Origin: Candidatus Bathyarchaeota archaeon
GTDB taxonomy: Archaea; Thermoproteota; Bathyarchaeia; RBG-16-48-13; GCA-020355125
Direction: 5' to 3'
Length of the DNA: 35,064 nucleotides
NCBI GenBank assembly: GCA_030607815.1
Contig: JAUWJG010000001.1
Location: forward strand, 1 to 35,064
Of this stretch, positions 15,892-24,861 are shown in pieces. The number at the start of each line of letters is the position of its first letter. Within the stretch, counting starts at the first letter, position 1. Position numbers and translations under genes: made by a program. The notes beneath the pieces are model-generated. The model was not told the DNA's origin. It did no database searches and saw only the letters and a list, made by a program, of their open reading frames with translations.

Positions 15892-16970
15892 TCAAGTAGA
15901 TTGTTCTCGCATATATGGCAATATTTGATTATCCCAAAATTTGTATTGAGCCTCTCTGTATTTCTCTGAGACAAAAGCCACTATTACAAAATAATTAACG
16001 TCTGATTTAATCCATTTTTCGAGTTTTTCTATACAGCTTGCGGGTGAACCCCAAATAGATCGTTGTTCAATCATTTCGAAAGAAACATGCTCTTGAGCAT
16101 ATTTAATAATTTGTGTTATCATTTTCCGTAATTATGAAATTTTTTTAAAAGAGAAATTATGTGAAATTTTTGAACTGGACTGATCTAATCCATTAGCATC
16201 AAATAATGAGAAAACTTTTGCAGGAAGTTCTAAAATATGTCTAGCTGCATCATCGTTCTCTGCAACAACAGAATATAATAAGATGCTTCGTTCTAAAGCG
16301 GAATTTTTTCTGACTTGTTTTCTGAATTTAAGAATGTTTTTAAATCGTTTTCATAGTTTTTTCTGACTAGAGGTAACCAACCATCTGCAAGTTTCGCAGT
16401 CATATTCATTGTTCTAGGTGAATTTGCAGCTATCCAAACCGGAGTATGTGGTTTCTAAATCGGTTTTGGATCAATAAAAGCTCCTTTTAGTTTAAAGAAC
16501 TCACCATCGAAATCAACTTTTTTTTCAGACCATAGCTTTATCATTAATCTAATGGCTTCGTCCATACGTGAGACGGGTTTATTCCATGGAATTCCAAAAG
16601 GCATAATACTCATTGCTTCTCCTGAGCCTATTTCTGTAATCACTATCCCCTTTGATATATGATCAAGGATTGAAATGGTTTGTGCAAGATTGCTGGATGT
16701 CTCGTTTGGATGTTGGTAACTGATGTTCTGAGATGTACTTTCGTAGTTATCATAGCTAGAGAATAGTATAGAATAAGCTTCTAGTACATCAAGACGTTTT
16801 AAATCCATTCCAACAATATGATCAACTATCCAGATAGAATCAAAGTTATCTTTTTCACTCATCTTTGCACGTTTTAATATTTCTTTCCAAGGATGAAACG
16901 GCATAGTGATTCCAAAGCGAAGCCCATTTGTTTCCAAATAAGTCATATCTAGGAAAATATCTTTCAACAA
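15892..16970 (-). pseudogene. Decayed LLM-class (F420/flavin-dependent) oxidoreductase
   Basis: Remnant of a luciferase-like (LLM) monooxygenase/F420-dependent reductase. The N-terminal part, from 16970 down to 16455, reads ETNGLRFGITMPFHPWKEIL, SIWIVDHIVG and ITEIGSGEAMSIMPFGIPWNKP, then DPKPI followed by a TAG where Gln is usual. Translation past the stop continues the family (KPHTPVWIAANSPRTMNM, LADGWLPLV). A frameshift comes near 16298-16306 and an in-frame TAA at 16132-16134. The C-terminal piece (WGSPASCIEKLEKWI) ends at 15892. Three independent lesions make a real pseudogene more likely than one sequencing error. It lies between the E2 gene and the second fatty-acid block and is on the minus strand like the latter. 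Confidence 0.82.
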
Positions 16971-17317
16971 CGTAAATATTATCTATGACTGTTAACCATT
17001 CACCTATAAACTTCCAAAATATGTGATGATTTCACTTGTATCACTTCTAAAAAGATTCATATAAAAAATTGCGCAGTATAGTTTTCGCAAGATGTTAATG
17101 TGACACGGACATTATAATGAAAACTTTTAGGTACAATAATTGTAAAAATGAAAAAGAGATCATCACTTAAACTTGATTAGTCTTAATGTAAAGAAGAGGT
17201 ATAAGAATTGAGCAAATTATTGAAAGCATAATCATTGGATACATATTTTATTTAGGAAAATTTTTTTTAGAAAAAATATAGAAATCAATGGATTGTACAT
17301 CTTCACAAAATTATTTT
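16971..17317. other. Gene-free spacer
   Basis: About 350 AT-rich bases between the LLM remnant and the DUF35 gene. I see no convincing gene or RNA here. It contains the minus-strand T-tract noted at 17271-17276 and a lone box-C-like GTGATGA at 17023 without a partner box D. Confidence 0.5.
17271..17276 (-). terminator. T6 tract, possible terminator after the second DUF35 gene
   Basis: A6 on plus (T6 on minus) about 42 bases downstream of the DUF35 stop codon at 17318, at the end of the minus-strand thiolase/DUF35 pair. Position is the only evidence. Confidence 0.35.
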
Positions 17318-17728
17318 TTAAGATGATAATGTATCAAGTTTAAAGAAATATCTGGGCCATTGAGGCCATTGAAGAGGAATAGAGGTATCGAAGTCTACTA
17401 ATAAATTCATACCTACCCTGATTTGTTTTGGGTTCATATCACGAATTATACCAGGTAGGTTGAGACCGGCATTCAATTTTACAATTCCGATAATGTAGGG
17501 GGTTTTAGATTGAAATTGTTCTGTTGAAAAGTGAATCACAGTGTAACTAATTAATTCTCCTTTTCCTTCAAGTTTCACCCAGTTAAAGTTTGTAGAGAGA
17601 CATTTAGTACACATTGGTCTTGGTGGCAGAAATAAGGTTTCGCATTTACAACATTTTGTTGCCATAAGTTTTCGTTCGCCTAAAAATTTGTAGAAGCTTT
17701 CTATAGTGAAGGGAGAATCTTCCAACAT
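17318..17728 (-). CDS. Second Zn-ribbon/OB-fold DUF35 protein
   Basis: A protein of about 136 residues starting MLEDSPFTIESFYKFLGERK. It has a zinc ribbon (KCCKCETLFLPPRPMCTKC, with all four cysteines) and an OB-fold (GKGELISYTVIHF...PYIIGIVKLNAG). I chose ATG 17728 because GAGGGG lies just upstream and it follows the thiolase stop by 4 bases; a longer reading would overlap the thiolase with a leader that does not match the family. It should form a complex with the thiolase at 17733-18920, as in other archaeal thiolase/DUF35 pairs, guiding acyl-CoA between active sites. Confidence 0.85.
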   Translation of the reverse strand: MLEDSPFTIESFYKFLGERKLMATKCCKCETLFLPPRPMCTKCLSTNFNWVKLEGKGELISYTVIHFSTEQFQSKTPYIIGIVKLNAGLNLPGIIRDMNPKQIRVGMNLLVDFDTSIPLQWPQWPRYFFKLDTLSS

Positions 17729-17732
17729 ATTG

Positions 17733-18920
17733 TTATCCCCTCTTAAAAATGTGTACCGTCGCACTAGCTCCCGACCCTCCGACATTATAAGATAAACCTA
17801 TTTCAGCTCCACTCACTTGCCTTTTCTCCGCTTGCCCTATCAATTGTAAATATATCTCATAAGCTTGAGCAGTTCCAGTCGCTCCAACAGGATGTCCCTT
17901 CGCCTTCAATCCTCCACTGGTATTGACAGGAATCTCGCCATTAAGGTTTGTTACATTCTGATCGATAAGGTTTCCACCTTTTCCTGGCTTACAAAGACCG
18001 AGATCTTCGTAAGCTATAATTTCAGCAATAGTAAAACAATCGTGAACCTCTATTATATCCAAATCTTTAGGTGTAACCTGCGCCATCTTATATGCTTCAC
18101 GTCCAGCAAGTCTTCCTGCTTTAAGAGTTGTAAGTTCATCTCTTTCGTAAAGACCGATTGTATCACTGGCTTGACCTGTACCAATGATATGAACAGGTAT
18201 ATCCGTAAATGTTTTAGCTATGTTAGGATTGGTTAAAATTAGACAACTAGCTCCATCACTAATTAATGAACAGTCGTACAGTTTCAGGGGCCAAGCTATA
18301 ACTCTTGATGACATTACTTTCTCCAGAGTTATTTCTTTCTGAATGTGGGCTTTCGGGTTTAAGGCTCCATTGTGATGATTTTTTACTGCAACTCGAGCCA
18401 TCTGTTCTTCCGTTGTGCCGTATTTATGCATATGAGCTGTAGCCATGAGAGCATATAACCCCGGAAATGTTATCCCATTCCATTGCTCAAAGGGGAAGTC
18501 AGAGGCCATAGTTAGGAATTCTGTCACGTCCATCGTGGTTCTATGGGTCATTTTTTCCACTCCACCAACCATTACAATGTTATACATACCAGACAGTATG
18601 GCCATAATACCCATTCTAAGGGCAACACCTGATGAAGCACAAGCAGATTCAATTCTTATTGCTGGTCTTGGTAACAAACCAGCCCAGTCAGCTAAGATTG
18701 GTCCGGTATGTCCTTGATGTTCAAAGGATTCACCCATGTGTCCAATAAAGAGTGCTTCAATATCTTTAACTGGATCTAAATTAGGACACTTTTCAAAAGC
18801 TTCTTTCGCTGCTTCAACGAAGATTTCGCGACTACATTTTCCTTCCAGTCGTCCAAACTTTGATAGCCCAGAGGATATGATTGAAACTAAATTCTTTTGC
18901 GTCAATACAGAAACATCCAA
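17733..18920 (-). CDS. Second archaeal SCP2-type thiolase
   Basis: A 395-residue thiolase. Cys94 in ESACASSGVAL is the nucleophile. HDCFTIAEIIAYEDLGLC and GGLKAKGHPVGATGTAQ carry the histidines, and the C-terminus has YNVGGSGAS. It is clearly related to, but distinct from, the thiolase at 1724, so the two probably differ in chain length or direction. The start is TTG at 18920 (DVSVLTQKNLVSIISSG). A TATA-like AATATTTATAG (plus strand 18955-18965) lies upstream on the minus strand. The neighbouring genes for 3-hydroxyacyl-CoA dehydrogenase, hydratase and acyl-CoA dehydrogenase make this the thiolase of a beta-oxidation set. Confidence 0.9.
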   Translation of the reverse strand: MDVSVLTQKNLVSIISSGLSKFGRLEGKCSREIFVEAAKEAFEKCPNLDPVKDIEALFIGHMGESFEHQGHTGPILADWAGLLPRPAIRIESACASSGVALRMGIMAILSGMYNIVMVGGVEKMTHRTTMDVTEFLTMASDFPFEQWNGITFPGLYALMATAHMHKYGTTEEQMARVAVKNHHNGALNPKAHIQKEITLEKVMSSRVIAWPLKLYDCSLISDGASCLILTNPNIAKTFTDIPVHIIGTGQASDTIGLYERDELTTLKAGRLAGREAYKMAQVTPKDLDIIEVHDCFTIAEIIAYEDLGLCKPGKGGNLIDQNVTNLNGEIPVNTSGGLKAKGHPVGATGTAQAYEIYLQLIGQAEKRQVSGAEIGLSYNVGGSGASATVHIFKRG

Positions 18921-18954
18921 TCAGAGATTGTTAAGTAAATAGGATAACTATACA

Positions 18955-18965
18955 AATATTTATAG
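18955..18965 (-). promoter_or_regulatory. Candidate TATA box of the thiolase/DUF35 transcript
   Basis: Read on the minus strand this is CTATAAATATT, 35-45 bases before the TTG start at 18920. It fits an archaeal TATA element with a short leader, and suggests the pair is transcribed separately from the 3-hydroxyacyl-CoA dehydrogenase gene about 195 bases upstream. Confidence 0.4.
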
Positions 18966-19114
18966 TCTCTCATATTAGCAATGAAATGGTTTGGTGATAT
19001 TTTGAAAAAAAACTTGTCTAACAAAAATCAAATGTTCATATAAAAATTGAAAAAGATTAAAAATTGCGAGACTGCCAAACTAGGAGGAGGCACATAATAA
19101 AAGATGGAAAAGAG

Positions 19115-20293
19115 TTAATATTTGTAAAACCCTCGCCCGGTTTTTCTGCCGATCCATCCTTTATCAATATATGTTGTAAGTAACGGACATGGTTTATACA
19201 TCTCCATGTTATACTTCTTGTAAAGCTCATCTAACTTGTTTAATATCCAATCTAAACCTTTTTTATCAGCGTATTCACATGGACCTAAAGACCATCCTGT
19301 TCCCAATTTCATTCCCATATCGATACTATCTGATTCTGCTACATTGTCATAAACTAACCATGCAGCCTCGTTAATGGCAACTACCCAAATTCTTTCAATA
19401 TCATATTCATCAGCTAAATTAAATGGAATTCTTGGTCTTCCTTTACTCCAATCATAAAATCCATGTTTAACTTTCTGACCGAATCTTTTCTCTTTAACAA
19501 GTGGTTCTATAACTTCGTGACAGGGTTTGAATCTTGCTCCATAGGCTTCGTATAATATTTTACCAACTTCATAGACTATGTCTATTCCTACAAAGTCACA
19601 TAATTCAAACCATCCCATTGGAAATCCTCCGATGTACTTTGCAGAAGCATCTATACCTTCCTTGGAAGTTTCGCCTCTATGATAAGCCCAAAAAGCTTCA
19701 TTGAACACCATACCCAAAATTCTATTTACTATGAATCCTCGAACATCTTTCTTGCAGAGTATAGGTGTTTTTCCTATTTGTTTACTAAGTTCTAAGATAA
19801 TTTTTACAGTTTCATCACTTGTATCTTCACCCTTAATTACTTCTATAAGTTGCATCAATTGTGGAGGATTAAACCAATGCATTCCCACAACTTTATCAGG
19901 TCTATTAGTTGCTCTACCCATTTCAGTGATACTTAAAGTGGACGTATTCGTGGCTATTATCGCGTAAGGTGGAGCAATCGCATCAAGTTTAGCGAAGACC
20001 ATTTTTTTAATATTCATTTTTTCGGAAACAACTTCTATAGCCAAGTCTATATCATTTGCAGCTTCCTCATATGATGTTGTTATTTTTATCCTAGATAAAG
20101 CTGCTTCAGCATCCTCTTTCCTTATTCTCCGTTTCTCAACAAACTTATTTAAGCTCCATTCGATTCTCTGAAGACCTTTTTTTAAAAGATCATCATTTAA
20201 ATCGAGAAGATTAACTTCATATCCGCGCATGGAAAAAACTTGCGCTATTCCATGTCCAAGCAATCCCGCTCCAATTATAGCTAACTTTTTCAT
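19115..20293 (-). CDS. 3-hydroxyacyl-CoA dehydrogenase
   Basis: A 392-residue NAD-dependent 3-hydroxyacyl-CoA dehydrogenase. The Rossmann domain opens at the first residues (KKLAIIGAGLLGHGIAQVFS), with IATNTSTLSITEMG and GMHWFNPPQLMQLIEV at the active site. A first 3HCDH helical domain (KDVRGFIVNRILGMVFNEAF) is followed by a second copy at the C-terminus (GTGWSLGPCEYADKKGLDWI...GRKTGRGFYKY). I chose ATG 20293, with AAGAGG upstream, over a TTG eight codons earlier. There is no fused hydratase domain; the hydratase is the separate gene just upstream. It performs the third step of beta-oxidation, oxidising the 3-hydroxyacyl-CoA. Confidence 0.93.
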   Translation of the reverse strand: MKKLAIIGAGLLGHGIAQVFSMRGYEVNLLDLNDDLLKKGLQRIEWSLNKFVEKRRIRKEDAEAALSRIKITTSYEEAANDIDLAIEVVSEKMNIKKMVFAKLDAIAPPYAIIATNTSTLSITEMGRATNRPDKVVGMHWFNPPQLMQLIEVIKGEDTSDETVKIILELSKQIGKTPILCKKDVRGFIVNRILGMVFNEAFWAYHRGETSKEGIDASAKYIGGFPMGWFELCDFVGIDIVYEVGKILYEAYGARFKPCHEVIEPLVKEKRFGQKVKHGFYDWSKGRPRIPFNLADEYDIERIWVVAINEAAWLVYDNVAESDSIDMGMKLGTGWSLGPCEYADKKGLDWILNKLDELYKKYNMEMYKPCPLLTTYIDKGWIGRKTGRGFYKY

Positions 20294-20340
20294 AGCGACA
20301 AACCTCTTTAAAGACAAAGATAAACTTAAACTGATTAGAC

Positions 20341-21129
20341 TTATTTACCCTTAAACTTAGGTTTCCTCCGAGACATAAATGCTTCTAAGCCTAATTTTAC
20401 ATCTTCTGTTGAGAAGAGTAAACCCATAAGACTGGCTTCCATCCTTAATCCTACTTCAAGTGGAACCTGAGAACCAAAATTTATTGCTTGCTTCGCATAT
20501 TTGAGTGCAATTGGAGGTCCGTCACATATTCTTTGAGACAATGCTCTTGTTTCATCTTTCAACTTGTCATATGGAACAACTTTGTCCACTAAACCTATTT
20601 TTAATGCTTCATCAGCTTTAACTCTATCTCCAAGCATCACAAGTCTTTTTGCAGAAGATATACCAATGATTCGTACAAGTCTTTGGGTAGCACCCCATCC
20701 CGGGATAATGCCTAAATTTATCTCAGGGCTTCCTAGCTCTGCATGTTCAGAAGCTATTCTAAAATCGCAGGCTAATGCCAATTCTAAACCGCCGCCTAAA
20801 GCATATCCATTTATAACAGCGATTACAGGTTTTGATAATGCTTCAATTTTTGAGAAAAGTTTCTGACCAATTCTTGAGAATTCAGTAGCTGTTACAGGAG
20901 TAGCTTTTGAAAATGCCATTAGATCAGCACCAGTACTGAAAGCTCTATCACCTTCTCCTGTGATTATAACGCATCTTACACCAGTATCTTGATCGATTGT
21001 ATCAAGAACTTCAGACAATTCTTCGATTAATGTGTCATTGAACGCGTTTAACCTATGCGGCCTGTTTAAAGTAATTTGAACTGTACTCTTTTCTCTCTCA
21101 ATTTTTAAGGTTTCATACGGTTTAGACAT
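20341..21129 (-). CDS. Enoyl-CoA hydratase/isomerase family protein
   Basis: A 262-residue crotonase-fold protein. The oxyanion-hole segments are FSTGADLMAFS and GYALGGGLELALACD, and LGSPEINLGIIPGWGATQRL holds the second catalytic glutamate. Both glutamates expected for true hydratases are present (GLELA and SPEIN). It would hydrate 2-enoyl-CoA to 3-hydroxyacyl-CoA. It is 48 bases upstream of the 3-hydroxyacyl-CoA dehydrogenase start and about 50 bases downstream of the acyl-CoA dehydrogenase, all on minus, so the three form one operon in pathway order. The ATG start gives MSKPYETLKIE. A crotonase with another substrate is possible but less likely in this setting. Confidence 0.92.
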   Translation of the reverse strand: MSKPYETLKIEREKSTVQITLNRPHRLNAFNDTLIEELSEVLDTIDQDTGVRCVIITGEGDRAFSTGADLMAFSKATPVTATEFSRIGQKLFSKIEALSKPVIAVINGYALGGGLELALACDFRIASEHAELGSPEINLGIIPGWGATQRLVRIIGISSAKRLVMLGDRVKADEALKIGLVDKVVPYDKLKDETRALSQRICDGPPIALKYAKQAINFGSQVPLEVGLRMEASLMGLLFSTEDVKLGLEAFMSRRKPKFKGK

Positions 21130-21181
21130 TTTTTATACATTCCATTATTCCATTTAAATTTATTAAAAAAGAATTCTTCAA

Positions 21182-22333
21182 TTAGAACATTCTTAACAAA
21201 TATCTAAGAATTGTTAACCTTTGAATTTCCGATGTTCCCTCATAGATCTCAGTTATTTTTGCATCTCTATAGAATTTTTCAACTCTATATTCACGCATAT
21301 ATCCATATCCACCTAACGTTTGAATTGCCACATCAGCTGATTTCACAGCTACCTTACTAGCGTAAAGTTTAGCCATAGAAGTTAACATGGGATCCATAGA
21401 TCCCTGATCAACAGTCCATGCTGCTTTATAGACTAATAGTTGAGCTGCCGCGATTTCTGTGGCTACTTCCGCAAGTTTGCATCCTATTTGTTGAAATTGT
21501 ATAATTGGTTGTCCAAATGCTTCTCTTTGTTTTGCGTATTTGAAAGCTATTTCGAATGCGCCTTGTGCGGTTCCAACCGCTTGAGCTGCAACTCCAATTC
21601 TACTTATATCAAAAAACCACATAGAATGATAAAAGCCTCTATTCAACTCACCCAATATCTCGGCATCAGTTACTTTAACATCACTGAGTGAAACTTCTCC
21701 CGTTGCCGTACATCTGATACCCATCTTATTCTTCTGTTCTAAAACATCTAGTCCAGGAATTCCCTTCTCCACTATAAATAATGTTTGACCTCTATATGTA
21801 GGTCTTACTTTAGTATCTGTTTGACATAGGACTATTATGAAATCAGCTATTGGTGCATTAGTTATGAATGTTTTTGTTCCATTTAACCACCATTCATCTC
21901 CATATTTTCGTGCAATAGTATCCATTTTAGTTATGTCGCTTCCACGAGATGGTTCAGTAAAAGCCGCAGAAGATATATACTCTCCACGACTTAATGGTGG
22001 AAGATATTTTTTCTTTTGTTCTTCAGTTCCATGGTAAAGAAGTAAATCACTTCCAAACAAACCAATCAATGTAGCAATACCAAGGGATGAATCTGCTCTA
22101 CACATTTCTTCCATGGCTATAGCTGCTTCCAAATAACCATACCCTTGTCCACCATATTGTTCAGGAACAAAAAGACTTGTAAATCCAAGTTTTGCAGCCT
22201 TTTTATATAGTTCCATCGGATACTTTTCGTTTTTATCAAGTTCTAACGCTAGTTCAGGAATGAATTCATTTTCACAAAATTCTCTAATTGCACATCTAAT
22301 CTCTAACTGTTCTTCGCTTAATTTAAACTCCAA
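21182..22333 (-). CDS. Acyl-CoA dehydrogenase
   Basis: A 383-residue flavoprotein of the acyl-CoA dehydrogenase family. The N-terminal helical domain starts EFKLSEEQLEIRCAIREF. FAD and substrate motifs follow (AAFTEPSRGSDITKMDTIA, WWLNGTKTFITNA). The C-terminal domain has LGGYGYMREYRVEKFYRDAKITEIYEGTSEIQR, with the catalytic-base glutamate at IYEGT. It would oxidise acyl-CoA to enoyl-CoA and pass electrons to ETF (3925-2932). The start is TTG at 22333, with AAGGGG upstream. It is the first gene of the minus-strand operon and divergent from ArgRS, with 165 bases between them for promoters. Chain-length preference cannot be read from sequence. Confidence 0.93.
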   Translation of the reverse strand: MEFKLSEEQLEIRCAIREFCENEFIPELALELDKNEKYPMELYKKAAKLGFTSLFVPEQYGGQGYGYLEAAIAMEEMCRADSSLGIATLIGLFGSDLLLYHGTEEQKKKYLPPLSRGEYISSAAFTEPSRGSDITKMDTIARKYGDEWWLNGTKTFITNAPIADFIIVLCQTDTKVRPTYRGQTLFIVEKGIPGLDVLEQKNKMGIRCTATGEVSLSDVKVTDAEILGELNRGFYHSMWFFDISRIGVAAQAVGTAQGAFEIAFKYAKQREAFGQPIIQFQQIGCKLAEVATEIAAAQLLVYKAAWTVDQGSMDPMLTSMAKLYASKVAVKSADVAIQTLGGYGYMREYRVEKFYRDAKITEIYEGTSEIQRLTILRYLLRMF

Positions 22334-22498
22334 AGAATTCCCCTTAATCTAGTAGTAATGAGATATGTTATAATTATTTATGCATTAAATTCTAAAGTTT
22401 CTTCGTTCAAGATTATTCAATGATCAGTCTTAAATAAGATTTAAGTAAACATTTATCTCAAATGAATAGGAGTCTATCATGAATAGTAGGTGTAAATA

Positions 22499-24469
22499 GT
22501 GAAAAATCATTCTGAGAATCCATTTGAGATTTTTAGAAAAGAATGTAAAAACATTCTAAAGGAAGCTTGGGATAATTCTCAAAAAGAACAGTCTAAAAAT
22601 AACAAAAATAGTGAAACAAAAAAGATTTCTTTTTCGTTAGATATGCCACCTTCATTAAAGTTAGGTGACCTTTCATCCGCTTCATGTTTCAAACTTTCTA
22701 AACAACTAAAGATACCTTCGAATACATTAGCTCAGAATATAGTAGAAAATATCGATTTATCAAAGATGTCTATGATTAAGGATGTTAAAGTTGCTGGAGG
22801 AGGATATATAAATTTTTACGTTGACTATGAAAAACTTTCAAAACTAGCGATAGAATCAGCACTTATTCTCAACACGTCTTATGGATATGTAAAAACAGAT
22901 ATCCCGAAGAAGATCATTGTTGAACATACAAGTGTAAATCCTGCGGGACCAATCCATGTTGGAACTGCAAGGAATTCAATTCTTGGGGATTCAATATCTC
23001 GTATTCTGAGAGCAAGAGGACATAAAGTGAACACACATTTCTATATTGATGATGTTGGCAAGCAAATCGCGGTACTTGTTTATGGTTATAAGATGATTGA
23101 TCAACCTCAACCTAAAGGAAAAGCTGACCATTGGATAGGTCTTATCTACGCTATAACAAATTGTATTCTTGAGATTCAAAAATTGAAGAAACAACTAAAA
23201 GAAGTCCCAATTGAAGATATAAATAAGATTCAAAATAAGTTGGATGATTGGGTTATTGCTGCTGATGATATATATGAAAGAGATAAGATTCTCTTTAATA
23301 CCATACTTGATAAAATCAAAAAGGATCACTCACCTCAAGATAATATTGCAAAAATTATGCGTTTTTATGAGATGGAAAAACCAGAGATAAAGAGTTTAAT
23401 TAGAAGAGTCGTTAAGATATGTTTGGAAGCATATAAGGAAACTTATTCTAGAGTGGGAATCTATTGGGATTCTTGGGATTGGGAAAGTAATTTAGTATGG
23501 AACGGATCAGTAGCCCAAATTATTGATAAACTAAAAGCATCACCTTACTACGATTCTACTGGTGAGACAGCATTATTAAAAATTGATCAAATTGCTGAGG
23601 CAATGAATCTTAAAAAGATTTTTAATGTCTCAAAGAAACTTGAAATTCCTTCCCTCGTCCTTATTCGTTCTGATGGAACTAGTCTCTATCCAACAAGGGA
23701 CATCGCATATAGTTTATGGAAACTACAGCAAGCCGATAAAGTCATCAATGTGATAGGAGTAGAACAAACCTTGATACAGCTTCAGTTACGAGTAGCATTA
23801 AGTCTGTTAATATCTCCAAAAAAAGCGATGAATCTAATTCATTACGCATATGAACTTGTTAAAGTACCAGACTTTAAAATGTCGAAACGACGGGGCAGAT
23901 ATATAGCTTTTGATGACATCCTCGACGAAGCAATTAAGAGAGCACAATTAGAGGTAAATAAAAGGTCTCCGAATTTATCAGTTGAGTTAAAAAAAGGAAT
24001 TGCTGAAGCTGTAGGAATTGGAGCCGTAAAATATGCTCTAACAGAGGTTGCCCCGAAGAAGCAGGTGACCTTTACATGGGAAAAAGTGTTAAATTTTGAG
24101 ATGAATAGTGCACCATTCATACAATACGCTCACGCTAGAGCATGCAACATCCTAAAGAAGGCTGAAAATAAATCAATAAAACCTAATTACGCTCTCTTAA
24201 TCGAGAATATTGAGAAAGAAATAGTGAAAAAAATTGCAATCTTCCCAGAAATATTCATAGCTACTTCTAAGAATCTTACACCATACATCATTAATGAGTA
24301 TGTGAATGATCTGGCTGCGAAGTTTAACTCCTTTTATGCCAGTTGTCCCGTTCTGAACGCTGATGAATATGAACTCAAGGAAGCTAGACTGGTTATGGTT
24401 GATGCTGTACGAATAGTACTAAGAAATGCATTAAAACTACTTGGCATAGAAGCTCTTGAAAGGATGTAA
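22499..24469 (+). CDS. argS: Arginyl-tRNA synthetase
   Basis: A 656-residue class I synthetase. It has an N-terminal Add-1-type domain, then NPAGPIHVGTARNSILGDSISRIL in the HIGH position, the ArgRS signature region FYIDDVGKQIAVLVYGYKM, and DFKMSKRRGRYIAFDDIL as KMSKS. The DALR anticodon-binding domain (APFIQYAHARACNILKKAE...) ends the protein. The HIGH motif reads HVGT, with Thr where the second His is usual. The start is GTG at 22499, 11 codons before the first conserved acidic/aromatic stretch. It is essential for translation and is not related to the metabolic genes around it. Confidence 0.93.
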   Translation: MKNHSENPFEIFRKECKNILKEAWDNSQKEQSKNNKNSETKKISFSLDMPPSLKLGDLSSASCFKLSKQLKIPSNTLAQNIVENIDLSKMSMIKDVKVAGGGYINFYVDYEKLSKLAIESALILNTSYGYVKTDIPKKIIVEHTSVNPAGPIHVGTARNSILGDSISRILRARGHKVNTHFYIDDVGKQIAVLVYGYKMIDQPQPKGKADHWIGLIYAITNCILEIQKLKKQLKEVPIEDINKIQNKLDDWVIAADDIYERDKILFNTILDKIKKDHSPQDNIAKIMRFYEMEKPEIKSLIRRVVKICLEAYKETYSRVGIYWDSWDWESNLVWNGSVAQIIDKLKASPYYDSTGETALLKIDQIAEAMNLKKIFNVSKKLEIPSLVLIRSDGTSLYPTRDIAYSLWKLQQADKVINVIGVEQTLIQLQLRVALSLLISPKKAMNLIHYAYELVKVPDFKMSKRRGRYIAFDDILDEAIKRAQLEVNKRSPNLSVELKKGIAEAVGIGAVKYALTEVAPKKQVTFTWEKVLNFEMNSAPFIQYAHARACNILKKAENKSIKPNYALLIENIEKEIVKKIAIFPEIFIATSKNLTPYIINEYVNDLAAKFNSFYASCPVLNADEYELKEARLVMVDAVRIVLRNALKLLGIEALERM

Positions 24470-24498
24470 CAAAATGGAAAAAGAAGAAATAAATCTTA

Positions 24499-24651
24499 AT
24501 GTCAACTCTTCTTATTGGTTTAGTTTTACTAACAAAGCATTGGCGTAGGTATGGAAAAATAGATCCAACATTAGAACAAGAAAGAGTAGCGTTGATAATA
24601 GCAACAATCTCTATGTTTTTGTTAGTGGTGATACAAAAGAGTGAAAAATAA
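24499..24651 (+). CDS. Small hydrophobic membrane protein, unknown function
   Basis: A 50-residue reading frame starting MSTLLIGLVLLTKHWRRYGK and ending with a second hydrophobic stretch (ALIIATISMFLLVVIQKSEK). Two short membrane segments flank a charged middle (HWRRYGKIDPTLEQER), so a hairpin in the membrane is likely. It starts 29 bases after the ArgRS stop on the same strand. A competing 24-codon frame opens at 24474 and closes inside this gene. I do not recognise the family. The hydrophobic-charged-hydrophobic pattern and the position argue for a real gene, but length alone does not prove it. Confidence 0.5.
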   Translation: MSTLLIGLVLLTKHWRRYGKIDPTLEQERVALIIATISMFLLVVIQKSEK

Positions 24652-24861
24652 TAAGTAAAGCATTATTCGGCAACATAAGAATAAAGAATAGTGTGAAGTA
24701 GAATCTATAAAAAAAGAAATAATGAATTGATAAACTATATAGTTCGCTTGGTTAGATTTGTAACTTTTTTAGAAAATTGAACTTTATAGTAATTATAGTT
24801 TAATAAGAAGTAATTATCAACTTATTCTGAATATAGATAATAATTAAAGAGGGAAATATTA

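Noticed and set aside
16455..16457. In-frame TAG in the LLM gene as a pyrrolysine codon
   Set aside because: The same gene also has a frameshift and a TAA, so decay explains it; the family has Gln at this point.
17023..17029. Box-C-like GTGATGA suggesting a C/D guide RNA
   Set aside because: No box D (CTGA) at the right distance and no D'/C' pair.
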